In this document: positions 52,132-59,925 of the stretch, piece after piece
Layout: every line of letters begins with the position of its first letter
Numbering within the stretch: position 1 is the first letter of the stretch
Assembly (NCBI RefSeq): GCF_013155385.1
Contig: NZ_JABJUQ010000007.1
Location: 3,945,001-4,009,000, forward strand
Reading direction: 5' to 3'
Origin: Bacillus sp. WMMC1349
Lineage (GTDB): Bacteria; Bacillota; Bacilli; Bacillales; Bacillaceae
DNA: 64,000 nucleotides
Notes under the pieces: model-generated
What the model saw: the letters and a program-made list of their open reading frames with translations, nothing else
Told to the model about the DNA's origin: nothing
Database searches by the model: none
Translations under genes and position numbers: made by a program

Positions 52132-52787
52132 TGTCAAATCAATTGCAGGTTATAGATGGTATTCAAAAGGAAAAGGTGGATTATTATTCGATCTATCGAA
52201 AAATATTTTTAAATGAGCTATACGAAGGATTGGCACAATGCGAAAGCCAGGGATCTATTGAAAGAGAGACCCTCAAAAGAGTTGTCTTTAGTGGTTTAAA
52301 AATGATTAATAGTGAGGACATGCCTGAAACATATGAAGACGTACTAACGAGATTTCACATTATTGGCTCTATCAATACAATGATAGGTTGGTTAACGCCA
52401 AGGGAATTGATGCAGATGTTCCCGGTCGAAAAGCATTATGACGGTGATAAATATGAAATGAAAGACTATTTTTACACAATGCGAGTTATTGAAGAAAAGG
52501 GACTAGACAATTGCATTGGAACAGAACGAGAAGTATTTGACTTTATTTCAGATTATCAAAACTCGGATATTACATCATTTATGATCGAATCGCTATCAAC
52601 AGTCAGTGCCTTACGAAGAGCAGAAGGACAAAAAGGTTTGTTAGAAGAGTTTGCTGAGGAAAAGGGGATTGATACTTACACAATGGGGACTGATCACAGA
52701 GGAAAGCAAGTATTGGTTAACAATACAACTGGTGAAGTGCAGAGAGTGATAAAGAAGCGTCCGAGATATATACAGCCAGTAGATTAG
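52131..52787 (+). CDS. hypothetical prophage protein (218 aa)
   Basis: Coupled to the antirepressor (1-nt overlap). The sequence is acidic and mixed alpha/beta, with no membrane segments. A motif GWLTPRELMQMFPVEKHYDG stands out at about 83-102. I do not recognise the family; similar genes are found in the early regions of Bacillus siphophages. Confidence 0.75.
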   Translation: MSNQLQVIDGIQKEKVDYYSIYRKIFLNELYEGLAQCESQGSIERETLKRVVFSGLKMINSEDMPETYEDVLTRFHIIGSINTMIGWLTPRELMQMFPVEKHYDGDKYEMKDYFYTMRVIEEKGLDNCIGTEREVFDFISDYQNSDITSFMIESLSTVSALRRAEGQKGLLEEFAEEKGIDTYTMGTDHRGKQVLVNNTTGEVQRVIKKRPRYIQPVD

Positions 52788-52821
52788 GTCATTACTGACC
52801 AACTAAAAGGAGGTGGGTAAA

Positions 52822-52911
52822 GTGAAGATCAAAACAAAAGAATGGCTTGCTCTAAGCGAGGCAGAACGTTTTATGAAGATTTATCAGGCTTTTGTGAAGA
52901 AGCATATCTAA
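52822..52911 (+). CDS. tiny hypothetical protein (29 aa)
   Basis: A GTG start 8 nt after a near-perfect ribosome site AAAGGAGGTGGG. The product (MKIKTKEWLALSEAERFMKI start) is amphipathic and basic. It is too short for family assignment; the ribosome site is the main support. Confidence 0.5.
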   Translation: MKIKTKEWLALSEAERFMKIYQAFVKKHI

Positions 52912-52932
52912 AAGTTAAAGGAGAGAGAATAA

Positions 52933-53181
52933 ATGGCTAATATGAAATATCAAATGCCAGTTACATTAGAAAAAGGTAAGGCCTGGGCAGCTGTCTGGAT
53001 TAAAGGGTTTGAAATAAAAAATAGAAATGCTTTTTCCATGGGTGATGCTAAAGAAAGCCAGCTCAATCTTGAACTGACTTTTAACAGTAATGATTATTCT
53101 ACAGAAAAATATACACAGTTTATAAATGATCTTATTAGATTTCTTAATGAGCATGGTTGGACTGAAGGAAAACAATATTAA
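52933..53181 (+). CDS. hypothetical prophage protein (82 aa)
   Basis: An 82-residue protein with AAVWIKGFEIKNRN and a hydrophilic C-terminus; no known domain. AAAGGAGAGAG gives a ribosome site. Its stop shares TTAA with the stop of the convergent DUF2513 gene. Confidence 0.7.
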   Translation: MANMKYQMPVTLEKGKAWAAVWIKGFEIKNRNAFSMGDAKESQLNLELTFNSNDYSTEKYTQFINDLIRFLNEHGWTEGKQY

Positions 53182-53558
53182 TTTAAACCGAGCCTTTGTT
53201 TTAAATAATCTTGTGCAATTCCAGCCATTAACGACACTGAAATACTTGCAAGACCTTTTGTTTTTTCTTTAGTAGCTTCCCATATTGATGTCTCTCTTAT
53301 GTTATCAAGAAATACATGGCCATCCCAGGTCAAATGACCTAGGATTAAGCCACTTAGTGAATCATCAGATCGTATTGCTTTACCTTCGATAAAATTGGCA
53401 TCAATTAGCTTTAAAATAGCGTAAAACGAGGTTTCTTCTCCAAACTTTTGAACGGTTTGAAGTTCTCTTACCTCGCTAGTATTTAGCTGGTCGTTCAATG
53501 TAAGTTTTTCTTCTAATTCAAGAAGGATTTCTCTTACACAATCGTGATCAAGTTTCAT
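53178..53558 (-). CDS. DUF2513 protein, opposite to the early operon
   Basis: A 126-residue protein whose N-terminus (MKLDHDCVREILLELEEKL) and later WDGHVFLDNIR match the DUF2513 pattern; function unknown. It is the only gene on the minus strand to the right of the repressor. A perfect TATAAT (minus, 53585-53590) with a weak -35 lies just upstream, and GGGGGTG precedes the ATG, so it could be expressed in the lysogen independently of the lytic operon. A moron-type role is an inference. Confidence 0.82.
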   Translation of the reverse strand: MKLDHDCVREILLELEEKLTLNDQLNTSEVRELQTVQKFGEETSFYAILKLIDANFIEGKAIRSDDSLSGLILGHLTWDGHVFLDNIRETSIWEATKEKTKGLASISVSLMAGIAQDYLKQRLGLN

Positions 53559-53608
53559 AGTTTCACCCCCTATCTTACAGGAACATTATACCAAAGAGGA
53601 GGATAAGC

Positions 53609-53878
53609 ATGAATTTAAATCGATTTCTAAAGTCTGATCAGGAAAGAGCTGAAAGGCTAATCAAATCAATGGATTTTCTAATCACTGAACTGTTACCAGA
53701 TGCTATTGAGGACGGAGATTATGAAGGGTGTATTGAAATAGCAGGGTCGATGATTGCCCATTGTAAGGATCTTAAACGGATGGAGCATCCAGAACAAGTT
53801 GTTCAGCTGCATGAAATAGCGTCCCAACTCTTAAGTAAAGGGATAGACGTTTCAACTGTAAGGAGGGCGTATCAATGA
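53609..53878 (+). CDS. hypothetical prophage protein (89 aa)
   Basis: An acidic, helical 89-residue protein (DFLITELLPDAIEDGDYEGC). The GAGGAGG ribosome site overlaps the promoter region of the divergent DUF2513 gene. The stop overlaps the next small ORF by ATGA. No family is recognised. Confidence 0.7.
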   Translation: MNLNRFLKSDQERAERLIKSMDFLITELLPDAIEDGDYEGCIEIAGSMIAHCKDLKRMEHPEQVVQLHEIASQLLSKGIDVSTVRRAYQ

Positions 53879-53979
53879 ATATCGAGCATCCAATCATTAC
53901 AGAAATCAACCGTTACGGTTATCCGTTGGAATATTTGAAGTATGAAAAAGAGAAAGACAACGAAGAGGAAGACAATTAA
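53875..53979 (+). CDS. small acidic prophage protein (34 aa)
   Basis: ATGA overlap with the previous gene and AAGGAGGGCG upstream support translation. The product begins MNIEHPIITEINRYGYP and ends in an acidic tail (DNEEEDN). Function unknown. Confidence 0.6.
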   Translation: MNIEHPIITEINRYGYPLEYLKYEKEKDNEEEDN

Positions 53980-53980
53980 A

Positions 53981-54006
53981 AAAGTTCACTCTGCCAAGTG
54001 AACTTT
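53981..54006 (+). terminator. strong hairpin without a T run
   Basis: AAAGTTCACT pairs perfectly with AGTGAACTTT around CTGCCA, right after the 34-residue ORF. TAGGGAAG follows instead of a T run, so it may attenuate transcription or protect or process mRNA rather than terminate. Confidence 0.45.
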
Positions 54007-54083
54007 AGGGAAGTGATTTTTTAAGAAAGAATATTTAAAGCATATCGAATATTTTTTGAAAAATCAAGGGAGGAAACAAATTA

Positions 54084-54665
54084 ATGAGTAGTCTTCCAGA
54101 AACAGAACAAGTGTTAATCGATCAGGTCGAAGAAGAGGAAAAGGATTATGAAGTGTTTGAGGTGACTGACCTAGAATCAGCAGCCGAAGCACAACGGCGC
54201 ATCACTTACTTTAAAGGGAAACAATCAGAAATAGATGCAGTGGCTGAAAAGCAGCTTGAACGCCTCAGAACTCAAATTGAACGGGTTGAGTTTTGGCGTG
54301 ATGAGTCTAAAAAACCATATGTCGAGCGTGAAAACTTCTATATCCATAGACTAGAGCGATACATGCGGGAAGAAGTCAGAAGGCAGATTGAAAGTGGCAA
54401 AAAGCCATATAAGTCAATCAATCTACCGTATGGAAAAATTAAGCTTACCAAGCAGCAGCCGGAATATCAACGTAATGAAACCGACTTGTTGAAATACGCG
54501 GAAACAAAAGGGTTAGTCAAAATTAAAAAAGACGTTGATTGGGCATCCATTAAAAAGAAATCTTCAGTTTTCGGGGACAAGCTAATAGACGCAGATGGCG
54601 AGATTATTTCAGGTGTGACAGTGGTTGATAGGGAAGATAAATTCACAGTCGAGGTGAACGAATAA
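54084..54665 (+). CDS. Gam-like host-nuclease inhibitor
   Basis: A 193-residue protein of the Mu Gam-like family. Helical N-terminus (LESAAEAQRRITYFKGKQSEI), central KKPYKSINLPYGKIKLTKQQ (about 111-130) and the final beta part ending FTVEVNE. Such proteins bind DNA ends and block RecBCD/AddAB-type nucleases. It is coupled to the ERF gene (1-nt overlap), forming a recombination cassette. GGGAGG is the ribosome site. Confidence 0.88.
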   Translation: MSSLPETEQVLIDQVEEEEKDYEVFEVTDLESAAEAQRRITYFKGKQSEIDAVAEKQLERLRTQIERVEFWRDESKKPYVERENFYIHRLERYMREEVRRQIESGKKPYKSINLPYGKIKLTKQQPEYQRNETDLLKYAETKGLVKIKKDVDWASIKKKSSVFGDKLIDADGEIISGVTVVDREDKFTVEVNE

Positions 54666-55324
54666 TGAATATTTATCAAAAGCTGATCGAGGTCAGAAAG
54701 GCGATCCCGTATCTCCAAAAAGAAAACAAAGGAAACCAGTACGAATATGTCGGATCAAGTCAGGTTTTAGGCGCTATCAGAGATGAATTAGACAAACAAA
54801 CGCTTTTACTGATTCCGAAAATTGTAGACAAACGCATCTTAACAGAAACAGTTGAAAGTAAAGATAAGTACGGCAATCAGAAAAAGAAAACGACATATTT
54901 CACAGAATTAGACCTTGAATTTATTTGGGTGAATGCAGAAAATCCCGAAGAAACGTTGACTGTCCCTTTTTATGCACAGGGTGTTGATATAGCAGGAGAA
55001 AAGGGAGTCGGTAAGGCTTTGACATACGCTGAAAAATATTTTCTTTTGAAACAATTCAACATTCCGACAGATAAAGACGATCCAGACGCATTTCAACAAA
55101 AAGTAGAAGCGACAAAACCACCTGAAATGATCACACAGGAGCAAAAGGATGAAATTCAATCCCTTGCTCAACATTATATTGAATTGCGTGGACAAGGCGA
55201 TGTGAAGACCGTTATAACAGCTCTTGACATCAAAGATATTAACAAAATCAATAAAGGGCAAGCTGACCATTGTATCTATCTACTTAAAAGATGGGTGGCT
55301 AAAGCAGAGAAAGAATTAGCATAA
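54665..55324 (+). CDS. erf: ERF-family single-strand annealing protein
   Basis: A 219-residue recombinase of the ERF superfamily. The signature is YVGSSQVLGAIRDELDK (about 28-44) and the conserved GVDIAGEKGVGKALTYAEKYFLLKQF (about 100-125). It anneals complementary single strands and works with Gam and the SSB encoded downstream. It probably helps genome concatemer formation or circularisation. Confidence 0.9.
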   Translation: MNIYQKLIEVRKAIPYLQKENKGNQYEYVGSSQVLGAIRDELDKQTLLLIPKIVDKRILTETVESKDKYGNQKKKTTYFTELDLEFIWVNAENPEETLTVPFYAQGVDIAGEKGVGKALTYAEKYFLLKQFNIPTDKDDPDAFQQKVEATKPPEMITQEQKDEIQSLAQHYIELRGQGDVKTVITALDIKDINKINKGQADHCIYLLKRWVAKAEKELA

Positions 55325-55339
55325 CAAGAGGGTGATTTT

Positions 55340-56203
55340 ATGGGCGGAGCGTTCCAAACAAGTAGAGACATTTTTACAAGCGATATATGGCAAAACCCAG
55401 TCGAATTCCGTCTATTCTTCTTTATTTATGGAAATGCAGTTTTTTCGGAAGAGGGGCAACGAAAAGGCGATGTTTTGGTGAAGCGCGGTCAATTTTTAAG
55501 ATCATATCGAAATTTACAAAAAGACTTGCAGTATATCGAAAATAGATCGGTCAAACAGTATTCACTTTCGAGGATCAAAAGGGCGGTTGATCGACTGATT
55601 AAAGAAAATCGTTTGAAAATCGAGGACACCGAACTTGGAACGCTCTTCACTGTCGTAAATTATGAGGTATATCAGGGGTTAGAGAACTACAAAAAAGGCA
55701 ACTTGGAACGGAGAGAGAACGCAGATGGAACGGAGACGGAACGCAGATGGAACAATAATAAGAATGTAAAGAAGGTAAAGAAGGAAAATAATAATAATAA
55801 TAAACGTTTGGTTTTTGATGAAAAACAAATGCAGCTGGCTGAATTGCTTTGGAAACATGTCCATATAAACGCCCCTGACATGAAACAACCAAACCTTGAT
55901 AAATGGGCTAATACAATTCGACTGATGATGGAACGTGACGGACGCACAGGAAAAGATATTCAAGAAGTGATCTTGTGGTCTACTAAACACGAATTCTGGT
56001 ACAAAAATATTTTAAGTGCTGATAAATTGCGAAAACAATATGCCAGATTAGTAGTTCAGAAGAATGAAGAAGAAAGAAGGGGAACGAGAAATGGCAACCA
56101 ACAACCGTACGGACAAAGCTATGGAGAAAATACTGAAGAAGCTTCAGGAAAGGTCAGCTCAATCTTTGGTGGAAGAGTCGGACGCCTTAGAAAAAAAGGG
56201 TGA
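55340..56203 (+). CDS. phage replication initiator (DnaD/winged-helix type)
   Basis: A 287-residue protein. The N-terminal winged-helix region (about 1-110) includes DVLVKRGQFLRSYRNLQKDL. A low-complexity linker (about 122-155) is rich in Asn, Arg and Lys and is encoded by the iteron-like array. The C-terminal helical domain (about 158-240) resembles DnaD-like loader domains. It overlaps the helicase-loader gene by 113 nt if that starts at 56091. It probably binds the origin within its own gene. Confidence 0.8.
   Translation: MGGAFQTSRDIFTSDIWQNPVEFRLFFFIYGNAVFSEEGQRKGDVLVKRGQFLRSYRNLQKDLQYIENRSVKQYSLSRIKRAVDRLIKENRLKIEDTELGTLFTVVNYEVYQGLENYKKGNLERRENADGTETERRWNNNKNVKKVKKENNNNNKRLVFDEKQMQLAELLWKHVHINAPDMKQPNLDKWANTIRLMMERDGRTGKDIQEVILWSTKHEFWYKNILSADKLRKQYARLVVQKNEEERRGTRNGNQQPYGQSYGENTEEASGKVSSIFGGRVGRLRKKG
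55705..55805. repeat. tandem repeats plus AT-rich tract, putative phage origin
   Basis: Two adjacent 22-bp repeats (55705-55726 and 55727-55748) share GGAACGGAGA, three variable bases, and AACGCAGAT, differing at two positions; a third GGAAC begins at 55749. Then come two copies of GTAAAGAAG and a run of AAT trinucleotides to about 55804. Iterons next to an AT-rich unwinding tract within the initiator gene are typical of phage origins. Confidence 0.6.
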
Positions 56204-56909
56204 ATATGACTGTCCCACTTGTAAGGATGAATTGGGTTATCTAGAAAACAGGGACGGCATTGAGGTGTGGGTACGCTGTAAATGTGTTGAGTGGCGTCGA
56301 ATTAGGAAATTAATGAATTCTAGTGACATAACTGCAGAGTTTGAGAAATTACAATTCAAGAATTTTGTTACGGAAGGGAAACACGGTCTGATCGTTGATG
56401 CTTACGATTGCGCTGTTGATTACTATAAGAATTTCGACAGTATCAAGGATAAACGTAAAAACAGCATTGCCCTTTTGGGACAGCCAGGATCAGGAAAGAC
56501 ACATTTACTTACAGCCATATCAAATAAATTAATCAAATCGAAAAACGTGCCAGTTCAATACTTTCCATATGTCGAGGGCTTCAATGATCTGAAAGATGAT
56601 TTTGAAAAATTGGAAGAGAAGCTACGGCGAATGAAAGAGGTTGATGTCCTTTTTATAGACGATCTATTTAAGCCTCTGAAGGGTAAACCTAGGGCAACTG
56701 ATTGGCAGGTGGAACAGACATATTCAGTCATCAATTATCGTTATCTCAATCATAAGCCGATTCTCATTTCAAGTGAATTGGATATTGAGCAGCTTGTACA
56801 AATAGACGAAGCACTCGGCACACGGATTTATGAAATGTGTGAGAACTATATAGTCATCATCAAGGGTGACCGGATGAAATTAAATCATAGATTAGGAGCT
56901 TGGAAATGA
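56091..56909 (+). CDS. DnaC/DnaI-type helicase loader ATPase
   Basis: A 272-residue AAA+ protein. A cysteine module CPTC...CKC (about 41-66) lies before the ATPase. Walker A is GQPGSGKT (about 131-138), Walker B VLFIDDLF (about 188-195) and sensor SSELD. It would load the host replicative helicase at the phage origin. An in-frame ATG at 56064 exists, but GAAGGGG upstream of 56091 suits the later start. Both starts lie within the previous gene. Confidence 0.9.
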   Translation: MATNNRTDKAMEKILKKLQERSAQSLVEESDALEKKGEYDCPTCKDELGYLENRDGIEVWVRCKCVEWRRIRKLMNSSDITAEFEKLQFKNFVTEGKHGLIVDAYDCAVDYYKNFDSIKDKRKNSIALLGQPGSGKTHLLTAISNKLIKSKNVPVQYFPYVEGFNDLKDDFEKLEEKLRRMKEVDVLFIDDLFKPLKGKPRATDWQVEQTYSVINYRYLNHKPILISSELDIEQLVQIDEALGTRIYEMCENYIVIIKGDRMKLNHRLGAWK

Positions 56910-57055
56910 AAAACTATCAAATCATTCCATTGATGCCGGGAGTTTACGAATTGTCGCCAAGGAAGACAGGGAAAGGCAAAGACCTGACACCAGTTATCAA
57001 AATGCTAGAAGAGAAAATGCGCGAAATGGAAAAAGCGATAAAGGAGAGCGCCTAA
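56906..57055 (+). CDS. small hypothetical protein (49 aa)
   Basis: ATGA overlap with the loader gene and a TAATG overlap with the next gene. The product starts MKNYQIIPLMPGVYELSP and ends in a charged helix (KMLEEKMREMEKAIKES). Probably a small replication-region protein; function unknown. Confidence 0.65.
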   Translation: MKNYQIIPLMPGVYELSPRKTGKGKDLTPVIKMLEEKMREMEKAIKESA

Positions 57056-57264
57056 TGGGTGTTTATATCATGCTTGATCATTGTAATTTTGATTGGAAGC
57101 CGGACGAAGTGGATGAAGTTGAATCTTACTGGCAGGGCGGTTTACCCATTGAAAGAATTGCAAAAATCGTTAAACGACCAGTGAAAGAAGTCTTTCTCTT
57201 ACTCTATGACCGTGCGGAGTTGGGGCATATCAGGGAAAGAGAAGGCGGGATATTCGGTGCTTGA
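57055..57264 (+). CDS. small HTH-like protein (69 aa)
   Basis: A 69-residue protein with WQGGLPIERIAKIVKRPVKEVFLLLYDRAE (about 28-57), which has the look of a sigma-region or helix-turn-helix motif; this is only a resemblance. An alternative start lies at 57070. AAAGGAGAG is the ribosome site. Confidence 0.65.
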   Translation: MGVYIMLDHCNFDWKPDEVDEVESYWQGGLPIERIAKIVKRPVKEVFLLLYDRAELGHIREREGGIFGA

Positions 57265-57352
57265 GCAAATAAAAGCTGCATTTGAGATCTTATTTCTGGC
57301 CGGATACAGAGAAAAACAGATTAAGCAATGGATACATGATGACGGGAGGTAA
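57257..57352 (+). CDS. tiny hypothetical protein (31 aa)
   Basis: GTG start after GGCGGGA, overlapping the previous ORF by 8 nt. The product begins MLEQIKAAFEILFLAGYREK, a short amphipathic helix. The frame is plausible but unproven. Confidence 0.4.
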   Translation: MLEQIKAAFEILFLAGYREKQIKQWIHDDGR

Positions 57353-57357
57353 GGAGA

Positions 57358-57735
57358 TTGAGAGAGATCAAGTTTCGAGGTAAACCGATTGAGGATTATG
57401 GCGATATTAAATGGTTTTATGGCGGTATCGACTTATACCATGATAAAAAATTAGCCTATATCAGTGCTCCTTATAACGGTCATATACAGGTAGAGTGGGC
57501 ATCAATTGGACAATACACCGGATTGAAGGACAAAAACGGTCAGGAGATCTACGAGGGGGATGTCTACCATCAAGGCGACCTAAATATCTTGTACGTTGTT
57601 GTATATAAAGACACTAGTTTTATAGGTAAGCAAATAAGGGCCAGTAGTTATGCGGGTTTGGAATATTGGAAAGACAGAATCGAAGTTATCGGCGACATAT
57701 ATCGAAATCCTGATCTATTGGAGGTGGCGGAATGA
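57358..57735 (+). CDS. YopX-family protein
   Basis: A 125-residue YopX protein, recognised by the N-terminal MREIKFRGKPI, IGQYTGLKDKNGQEIYEGD (about 57-75) and the C-terminal EVIGDIYRNPDL. YopX proteins are common in Firmicute phages; function unknown. The start is TTG with GGGAGGTAAGGAG upstream. Confidence 0.9.
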   Translation: MREIKFRGKPIEDYGDIKWFYGGIDLYHDKKLAYISAPYNGHIQVEWASIGQYTGLKDKNGQEIYEGDVYHQGDLNILYVVVYKDTSFIGKQIRASSYAGLEYWKDRIEVIGDIYRNPDLLEVAE

Positions 57736-58016
57736 TTAAATTACCTGAAAATCCTTGCGCTATCTGTCGGAAAAATGAGGTAACTCAGTTATGTGATTTT
57801 GTAACAGCTTATGTGTGGACATCAGTTCATGGTGGTATTCATAGAACTTGTGATTTGCCAATGTGTAAGGAGTGTGCAAAATCACACGGCCCATTTGACT
57901 TTTGCCCATACCATGATGGATTAAGCAAAAAGCTTAAAGTTCCAGATAAAAAATTAATAAGACGGAAAAATCAGTATAAATCAAAAGAGTTAAAAGAATT
58001 GAGGGGCAACCAATGA
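57732..58016 (+). CDS. zinc-ribbon-like prophage protein (94 aa)
   Basis: Cysteine and histidine spacing CAIC...C (about 9-21), CKEC (about 45-48) and CPYH (about 57-60) suggests two zinc sites. A basic tail follows (about 68-94). It is coupled by 4-nt overlaps to YopX and RusA. The function is unknown; nucleic acid binding is possible. Confidence 0.75.
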   Translation: MIKLPENPCAICRKNEVTQLCDFVTAYVWTSVHGGIHRTCDLPMCKECAKSHGPFDFCPYHDGLSKKLKVPDKKLIRRKNQYKSKELKELRGNQ

Positions 58017-58429
58017 TCACCCTTAACATACCCGTTACACCAATGGGAGCCGTTCGAATGACTGGGCGTGGCAAATTCGTAAATAAAAACGCTCAACGAT
58101 ACTTAGCCTATAAAGATTTCATCAAGTGGGAAGCGCAGAAACAGATGAAAAGCGATCCTTTTGAATCGGGAGCACTCCATGTAGATATCACTTTCGTTAT
58201 GCCGATTCCTAAAAGTTGGTCAAAGAAAAAACAGCAACAATCCATCAATACGCTGCATACCAAAAAGCCAGACATCGACAATCTTATAAAAGGCGTGTTC
58301 GATGCTCTAAACAAAATTGCTTGGAAAGATGATAACCAAGTTTCAAAAGTAACTGCTTGTAAAAAGTACGGTGAAAAGCCAGGAATCGAGTTCAGATTAC
58401 AAGGGCGACAGAAGAATGGGAACAGCTAA
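58013..58429 (+). CDS. rusA: RusA-family Holliday junction resolvase
   Basis: A 138-residue endonuclease. The catalytic carboxylates are in KKPDIDNLIKGVFDALNKIA (about 83-102, Asp at about 86 and 88) and DDNQV (about 105-109). It cleaves branched DNA made during replication and recombination, before packaging. It is coupled to the preceding zinc-protein gene. Confidence 0.92.
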   Translation: MITLNIPVTPMGAVRMTGRGKFVNKNAQRYLAYKDFIKWEAQKQMKSDPFESGALHVDITFVMPIPKSWSKKKQQQSINTLHTKKPDIDNLIKGVFDALNKIAWKDDNQVSKVTACKKYGEKPGIEFRLQGRQKNGNS

Positions 58430-58628
58430 GCGTCTGATTATACGCTATAAAAACGATTATAGGCGCACTGTGGGGCATAACACCCTATGGAGGAACATTG
58501 ATAGTCTAATAGAGTTAAAACGTCGCTATGGCTTTTTAAACGACGATTTAGAGTATATCGAAATTGATGGTATTGAATACGATCTCGACAAGGTAAGGGC
58601 AGCGCTCGAAAAGCATGGTTATTCATGA
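58416..58628 (+). CDS. hypothetical prophage protein (70 aa)
   Basis: A 70-residue basic protein (MGTAKRLIIRYKNDYRRTV) overlapping the end of rusA by 14 nt. A frame opens at 58371 inside rusA, but 58416 is more economical. No family is recognised. Confidence 0.6.
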   Translation: MGTAKRLIIRYKNDYRRTVGHNTLWRNIDSLIELKRRYGFLNDDLEYIEIDGIEYDLDKVRAALEKHGYS

Positions 58629-58694
58629 GATTGAAACAACTTTCCGTATAAATGGGATTTCACACCGGAGAGTAAAATAAATAACGGCTTCATT

Positions 58695-58711
58695 TGTCGA
58701 ATTTTGTCGAA
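58695..58711. promoter_or_regulatory. two tandem perfect 0A-type boxes before ssb
   Basis: TGTCGAA occurs at 58695-58701 and again at 58705-58711, exactly 10 bp apart, in the 106-bp gap upstream of the prophage ssb. These are consensus Spo0A heptamers in the same orientation. Spo0A binding is an inference. Confidence 0.4.
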
Positions 58712-58734
58712 AAAATGAGAGGGAGAATTTAAAC

Positions 58735-59172
58735 ATGTTAAATAGATCAATTATTGTTGGACGCTTAACTAAAGATCCAGAGTTAAGATATACCGGCTCA
58801 GGTGTTGCTGTTGCAGGATTCACACTTGCGGTTAATCGACCGTTCAAAAATCAAAATGGAGAGTCAGAAGCAGACTTTATAAACTGTGTGGCTTGGAGAA
58901 AGCAGGCTGAAAACGTCGCGAACTTTCTTAAAAAGGGATCATTAGCAGGCGTAGACGGACGATTGCAGACACGCAACTATGAAAACCAGCATGGTGGTCG
59001 GGTGTTCATTACAGAATTAGTCGCTGAATCAGTTCAATTTCTGGATACAAAAAACAGCAACCAGAATCAAGGACAGAACCAGAGACAACAGCAAGGAAAT
59101 AGATTCCTAGATGACCCGTTTGCCAATAATGGAAAGCCGATTGATATAAAAGATTCAGATTTGCCGTTTTAA
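58735..59172 (+). CDS. ssb: single-stranded DNA-binding protein
   Basis: A 145-residue SSB: OB fold about 1-105 ([34 protein letters not shown]), a Gln/Asn-rich linker (about 108-125) and the acidic tip DSDLPF that recruits partner proteins. It serves phage replication and ERF-type recombination. GAGGGAG is the ribosome site. A 106-nt gap with 0A-type boxes precedes it, so it may have its own control. Confidence 0.95.
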   Translation: MLNRSIIVGRLTKDPELRYTGSGVAVAGFTLAVNRPFKNQNGESEADFINCVAWRKQAENVANFLKKGSLAGVDGRLQTRNYENQHGGRVFITELVAESVQFLDTKNSNQNQGQNQRQQQGNRFLDDPFANNGKPIDIKDSDLPF

Positions 59173-59183
59173 GGGGGATAAAC

Positions 59184-59360
59184 ATGATAAGGCGTGTTGT
59201 TCAGTGGGTGGCAACAAACTATGATTCTGAGAATCTACAGGTCATTACTGTTTTTGAAGAAGGCATAAATAAACAAGCTGCTAAAAATCAAACACCGTTC
59301 TGCAGGCGTCACAGGGTACTTTACAAAAGTAAAGGGGGGAATAAATATGAGTTCAAATAA
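59184..59360 (+). CDS. small hypothetical protein (58 aa)
   Basis: Follows ssb by 11 nt with AAGGGGGA as ribosome site. Starts MIRRVVQWVATNYDSENLQV; overlaps the next ORF by 14 nt. No family is recognised. Confidence 0.55.
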   Translation: MIRRVVQWVATNYDSENLQVITVFEEGINKQAAKNQTPFCRRHRVLYKSKGGNKYEFK

Positions 59361-59517
59361 AAATTGGAGATTGCCAGGGGAAGTGAAAGTTTGGAAGATG
59401 ACAGAGAAAGAACGGTTGGCTTATATCAAAAAGTACCCAATTGTCTACCGAGAGTATTTAAAACCTTCACGTAATTTTATATTTGAAAAACAGAATTATT
59501 GGGAGGCATGGAAATGA
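59347..59517 (+). CDS. small hypothetical protein (56 aa)
   Basis: ATG after AGGGGGGAA; overlaps the previous ORF and shares ATGA with the next. The product is aromatic and basic (MSSNKNWRLPGEVKVWKM start, ending YWEAWK). Function unknown. Confidence 0.6.
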   Translation: MSSNKNWRLPGEVKVWKMTEKERLAYIKKYPIVYREYLKPSRNFIFEKQNYWEAWK

Positions 59518-59912
59518 CACTCTTACAAGGGGAATTCCTAAATCTATACAAGGCAAAATTGAATACCAGTAAAAAAACATCAGAACAAATTAAAAACGAA
59601 TTAACTGGGCTAGAACCAAATGAAGAAGAAATTCAAAATTGGCTTAAAATATATGGCTTAATTGCCGGAGTAGAGGTTATTGTCGCAAAAAGTTGGAGTG
59701 GAGACGGGTATTGTCTCGTTAACTGGCTAGAAAAAGATAGTGGAACAATAAAAGAGTTTTTCTACCACTTAGAACAAGATCCAATGTTCGGCTCCTATTT
59801 TGATGAACGAGAAGAGTTTGAGGAAGATTGGCAATCGGGAGAGTATTGTCCGGCCTGTTCAATTGTATTCAGTGATAAAGATGTTGAAATTATTGAGATA
59901 ATTGTTCGTTAA
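59514..59912 (+). CDS. hypothetical prophage protein (132 aa)
   Basis: An acidic 132-residue protein with a CPAC pair near the end (about 113-116). The frame is open from 59499, but GGGAGG at 59501-59506 fits ATG 59514, which also gives the ATGA coupling. No family is recognised. Confidence 0.7.
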   Translation: MTLLQGEFLNLYKAKLNTSKKTSEQIKNELTGLEPNEEEIQNWLKIYGLIAGVEVIVAKSWSGDGYCLVNWLEKDSGTIKEFFYHLEQDPMFGSYFDEREEFEEDWQSGEYCPACSIVFSDKDVEIIEIIVR

Positions 59913-59925
59913 AGGAGTTACGAAA

